Assembly: GCF_900099685.1 (NCBI RefSeq) | Contig: NZ_FNDW01000006.1 | Coordinates: 124,001-188,000, forward strand | Direction of reading: 5' to 3' | Length of the DNA: 64,000 nucleotides | Origin: Chryseobacterium taeanense | Lineage (GTDB): Bacteria > Bacteroidota > Bacteroidia > Flavobacteriales > Weeksellaceae | Shown: positions 61,217 to 64,000 of the stretch, one piece after another | How positions within the stretch are numbered: the first letter of the stretch is position 1 | How the letters are laid out: the number at the start of each line of letters is the position of its first letter | Notes under the pieces: model-generated | Databases searched by the model: none | What the model was told of the DNA's origin: nothing | Seen by the model: the letters and a program-made list of their open reading frames with translations, nothing else | Position numbers and translations under genes: made by a program

Positions 61217-62749
61217 ATGAAGAAATACTACTTTTTACTGCTTTTAGCAATTTCATATTTTACGACAGCGCAGACCTTCAGCTTGGATGCTTCTTTTGGT
61301 GAAAGCGGATATAGAAAAATCAATAGTACGACACTCTCAGATGCGATTATGCTGCCGGACGGACAGTTTTTGACGGCATACAACTCAAGTTCCCATATTA
61401 ACATCAATAAAATCAATCAAAATGGAGCGGTGGATGCGGCTTTTGGAACAAAAATAATTGATATAGACAGCTACAGTTCAATTGATGAAAGCGAATCTGT
61501 GAAAAAGATGGTTTTGCACAACAATAAGATAATTATGATCGGAAGAGCTAATGCAAACCCTACTTACAGCTTGTATAATCTTTTTATTTTAAGAATGAAT
61601 TTAGACGGAACTTTAGATACTACTTTCGGGACAAATGGCTTTACAAAGATCCCATGGGGACAGTATGGTACAGCAGATGACATCGTTGTCGATGATACCG
61701 GAAACAGCTATGTACTTGGCTACAACATGGGTAATTTTATATTGAAATTTAATGCTAACGGAATCAAAGATAATAGTTTCGGAACTAATGGAAGTCTGGC
61801 GCTAGGTTCTTTTGATCCGAGAAAATTGTATCGTCAAAATGACGGAAAATTTGTATTGGTAGGTTCAAAAAAGAATACTTCTACCAACATCAATGAGTCG
61901 TATATTGAAAGAAGATTAGCAGATGGAACCTATGACACCGCATTTGGCAACAATGGAAGCGTCATTGTTCCAAGTAATATGAATACTGTGATAAGCAATT
62001 TTGAATATGACTATGCAAACAATACCATTCTGCTTTTGCATTCTGCCTCAGATGGATATGACAGTGTATTTTTGTCTAAAATCCAAATCTCGGATGGTGC
62101 ATTTGTCACCGGATTCTCAAACGGAGGAAGAACACCGAACTATTCATTTACAAACGCCCCTCGTCTATATATGTCACAGATTAAAGTGCTTCCCAATTCC
62201 AAAATAGTGGTGATAGGAAATGTAAGCAATTTCTGGACAGCCAATATTAATATGCAATTAATCTTAATGAGATTTAATGGCAATGGTACAATTGATTATT
62301 CAGCATCATCCAATGGCTACCAGATATTTAATACGACACCGCCGTCAACAGGAGTAAAAGCCGAAGACATTCAAAGACTGTTCGTTCTCGATGAAGGTTC
62401 ATTCGTTCTCAGCTATTCCGGAAGTAGTGGTGGAGTGTATGGCTATTCAAGTTATTTAACCAAATTTACCGGTGCTTTTTTAGGAATGAACGATACCGCT
62501 GTTGACAGAAGCCAAAGTTCATTGATACTGTACCCGAATCCTGTTGGAAATACATTTACCATTCAAAACAAAAATAAAGGAAATGACAGTTTTGAATACA
62601 GAATTTTCGATGTTTCAGGAAGAATAGTGCAAATTGGAAGTTCCAAGTTCAATGCAGAAACAAATATTCAGGAATTACAAAAAGGCAACTACATCATTCA
62701 GACAGAGGCGAAAGGTGAGAGGCAATCATTAAAGTTTATCAAAAACTAA
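61217..62749 (+). CDS. T9SS-secreted delta-60-repeat protein
   Basis: A 510-residue exported protein with a signal peptide (1-18, ending TTAQ). The body is made of delta-60-type repeats, each with a D..FG..G core: LDASFGESGYRKI, VDAAFGTKIIDI, LDTTFGTNGFTKI, KDNSFGTNGSLAL, YDTAFGNNGSVIV. These probably form a beta propeller. The C-terminal 75 residues (LYPNPVGNTFTIQNKN..., ending SLKFIKN) are a T9SS sorting domain. A TATATTTG -7-like box lies at 61156-61163. Function is unknown; it could bind carbohydrate or protein at the surface. Confidence 0.88.
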   Translation: MKKYYFLLLLAISYFTTAQTFSLDASFGESGYRKINSTTLSDAIMLPDGQFLTAYNSSSHININKINQNGAVDAAFGTKIIDIDSYSSIDESESVKKMVLHNNKIIMIGRANANPTYSLYNLFILRMNLDGTLDTTFGTNGFTKIPWGQYGTADDIVVDDTGNSYVLGYNMGNFILKFNANGIKDNSFGTNGSLALGSFDPRKLYRQNDGKFVLVGSKKNTSTNINESYIERRLADGTYDTAFGNNGSVIVPSNMNTVISNFEYDYANNTILLLHSASDGYDSVFLSKIQISDGAFVTGFSNGGRTPNYSFTNAPRLYMSQIKVLPNSKIVVIGNVSNFWTANINMQLILMRFNGNGTIDYSASSNGYQIFNTTPPSTGVKAEDIQRLFVLDEGSFVLSYSGSSGGVYGYSSYLTKFTGAFLGMNDTAVDRSQSSLILYPNPVGNTFTIQNKNKGNDSFEYRIFDVSGRIVQIGSSKFNAETNIQELQKGNYIIQTEAKGERQSLKFIKN

Positions 62750-62770
62750 TATTCCCGGAAAAATTCTATA

Positions 62771-62801
62771 AAGCTGTCAGTCTGATCTGATGGCTTTTTT
62801 T
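62771..62801 (+). terminator. terminator of the delta-60 gene
   Basis: Stem AAGCTGTCAG/CTGATGGCTT with two wobble pairs and loop TCTGAT, followed by a long T-run. The next -7 element begins 17 bp later. Confidence 0.7.
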
Positions 62802-62817
62802 ATTTAAACAGATTCCT

Positions 62818-62825
62818 TATTTTTG
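62818..62825 (+). promoter_or_regulatory. -7 element TATTTTTG of the prolyl oligopeptidase gene
   Basis: TATTTTTG lies 15 bp before the ATG at 62841. The -33 position falls in the terminator stem of the preceding gene and has no TTG. Confidence 0.45.
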
Positions 62826-62840
62826 GGAAAATAGCTTAAT

Positions 62841-64000
62841 ATGAAATTCAGACCAATATTACTAACCGCCGGAGTCTTGTTTTCGGCGACATTCTATTCA
62901 CAAAAAATGATGTATCCCAAAGCATTAAAAGGAAAGCAAACCGATAATTATTTCGGAACTGCTGTTGCAGACCCGTTCAGAGATCTTGAAAATGATTCTG
63001 AAGCTACCAAAAAATGGGTTGACGAAGAAGTGAAACATAGCCAGGATTATCTTGCAAAAATCCCTTTCAGAGAAGAAATCAGGAAACAACTCACTGATAT
63101 TTGGAACTACGAAAAAATTTCTGCTCCTTTCAAAGAAGGTGATTATACTTATTATTATAAAAATAACGGACTACAGGCACAATCTGTACTTTACAGAACC
63201 AACAACAAAACGAAAGAAACAGAAGTCTTTTTAGATCCGAATAAATTTTCAGACAAAGGAACAACCTCACTTTCCCAATTGTCTTTTAACAAAAAAGGAA
63301 ACCTCGCCGCATATTCTATTTCAGAAGGAGGAAGTGACTGGAACAAGATCATTATCATAGACGCTTTATCTAAAAAACAGATCGATGAAACGCTAGTAGA
63401 TGTAAAGTTCAGCGGAATTTCCTGGCAGGGTGATGAAGGTTTCTATTATTCAAGCTACGACAAACCGAAAGAAGGAACCGTACTTTCCGGCATGACCGAT
63501 AAGCATAAAGTCTATTTTCATAAGTTAGGAACAAAGCAGTCCGAAGATCAATTGATTTTTGGAGGAGATAAAACACCGAGAAGATATTTGGGAGCAGGAG
63601 TATCTGAAGATCAGAGATATCTTATTATTTCGGCAGCAAACGCTACCAACGGAAATGAATTATACATAAAAGACCTTAAAAACGGAGGAGATTTTGTGCA
63701 GATTAATAAAGGTTTTGATATCAACGCCGATATAGTCGATACACAAGGAGACGATCTTTATATTTTTACCGATAAAGATGCACCGAATATGCGCTTGGTG
63801 AAGACCTCCATTAAAAACTCGACTCCTGAAACATGGAAAGATGTAATTCCGGAAACGGAAAATGTCTTGGGAATCACAACAGGCGGAGGATATTTCTTTG
63901 CTACCTATATGGTGGATGCGATTGATCAGGTAAAACAATACGACAGAGCAGGAAAAATGATCCGTGAAATTACACTTCCCGGAAAAGGAAATGTTTCTGG
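62841..64000 (+). CDS. prolyl oligopeptidase family serine peptidase (5' part only)
   Basis: The frame is open from the ATG at 62841 to the right edge, giving 386 residues of a protein usually near 700. A signal peptide is visible (about 1-20, ending TFYS, mature start QKMMYPKALKGKQTDNYFG). The following PFRDLENDSEATKKWVDEE and YYYKNNGLQAQSVLY are the standard N-terminal block of prolyl endopeptidase (peptidase S9A), and the beta-propeller follows (LSFNKKGNLAAYSISEGGSDWNKIIIID). The catalytic Ser-Asp-His part is outside the window. It would be a periplasmic proline-specific endopeptidase. Confidence 0.92.
   Translation, partial: MKFRPILLTAGVLFSATFYSQKMMYPKALKGKQTDNYFGTAVADPFRDLENDSEATKKWVDEEVKHSQDYLAKIPFREEIRKQLTDIWNYEKISAPFKEGDYTYYYKNNGLQAQSVLYRTNNKTKETEVFLDPNKFSDKGTTSLSQLSFNKKGNLAAYSISEGGSDWNKIIIIDALSKKQIDETLVDVKFSGISWQGDEGFYYSSYDKPKEGTVLSGMTDKHKVYFHKLGTKQSEDQLIFGGDKTPRRYLGAGVSEDQRYLIISAANATNGNELYIKDLKNGGDFVQINKGFDINADIVDTQGDDLYIFTDKDAPNMRLVKTSIKNSTPETWKDVIPETENVLGITTGGGYFFATYMVDAIDQVKQYDRAGKMIREITLPGKGNVS

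Overview
The window looks like a chromosomal segment of a flavobacterium, most likely Chryseobacterium or a close relative in Weeksellaceae. The evidence is the AT-rich sequence, Bacteroidota promoters of the TTTG-N19-21-TAnnTTTG type, a gliding lipoprotein (GldH), type IX secretion (T9SS) C-terminal sorting domains, a GLPGLI protein, an alternative complex III operon, and a class of GG-leader peptides common in Chryseobacterium. I see no tRNA, rRNA, CRISPR array, transposase or prophage.

Layout. 0-5.7 kb is the accessory-looking part. It holds the 3' end of rodA, a pentapeptide-repeat protein, an unknown protein behind a pair of 27-bp inverted repeats that enclose outward promoters, about 1 kb of intergenic repeats with a 258-bp tandem duplication, a secreted beta-rich protein, an HU-like/DUF4469-type protein, and a second repeat-rich gap. 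5.7-15.8 kb holds gdhA, dprA with a rhomboid protease, a DUF3078 protein and the minus-strand operon sufA-sufB-sufC-sufD. Two intervening-sequence-type small genes, a nonsense-interrupted four-helix-bundle gene and a GxxExxY gene, are inserted between suf genes and bounded by inverted repeats. 15.9-24.1 kb holds GLPGLI, YpfJ-type zinc peptidase, an LtaS-like sulfatase, ribH with a TPR membrane protein, apt and two unknown envelope proteins. 24.3-32.7 kb is the complete actABCDEF operon for alternative complex III, a quinol:cytochrome c (or direct to oxidase) oxidoreductase replacing bc1. 32.9-40.7 kb holds a SPOR protein, an unknown membrane protein, selO, and the ricT-gldH-PBP1A operon. 41-47 kb holds a FadL-type porin with a GDSL lipoprotein, prs, rplY(ctc) and sufS. 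47.1-53.7 kb holds a GG-leader peptide, a sigma/anti-sigma/outer-membrane triad, divergent fumC (class II) and class I fumarase genes, and a His-rich small membrane protein. 53.7-64 kb holds an AraC regulator, three secreted T9SS cargo proteins (one an alpha-amylase family enzyme), prfA, and the start of a prolyl oligopeptidase.

Themes. Fe-S metabolism runs through the window: the suf operon and remote sufS build clusters that ActB, class I fumarase and probably RicT use. Energy metabolism is represented by Act, the fumarases and GdhA. Envelope and secretion functions make up much of the rest. The points most worth checking are the possible invertible promoter at 1349-1563, the inverted-repeat-bounded insertions inside the suf operon, and the in-frame TGA in the four-helix-bundle gene. 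Start codons were moved from the longest possible reading frame where a promoter, signal peptide or neighbouring gene argues for it; this is stated in each entry.
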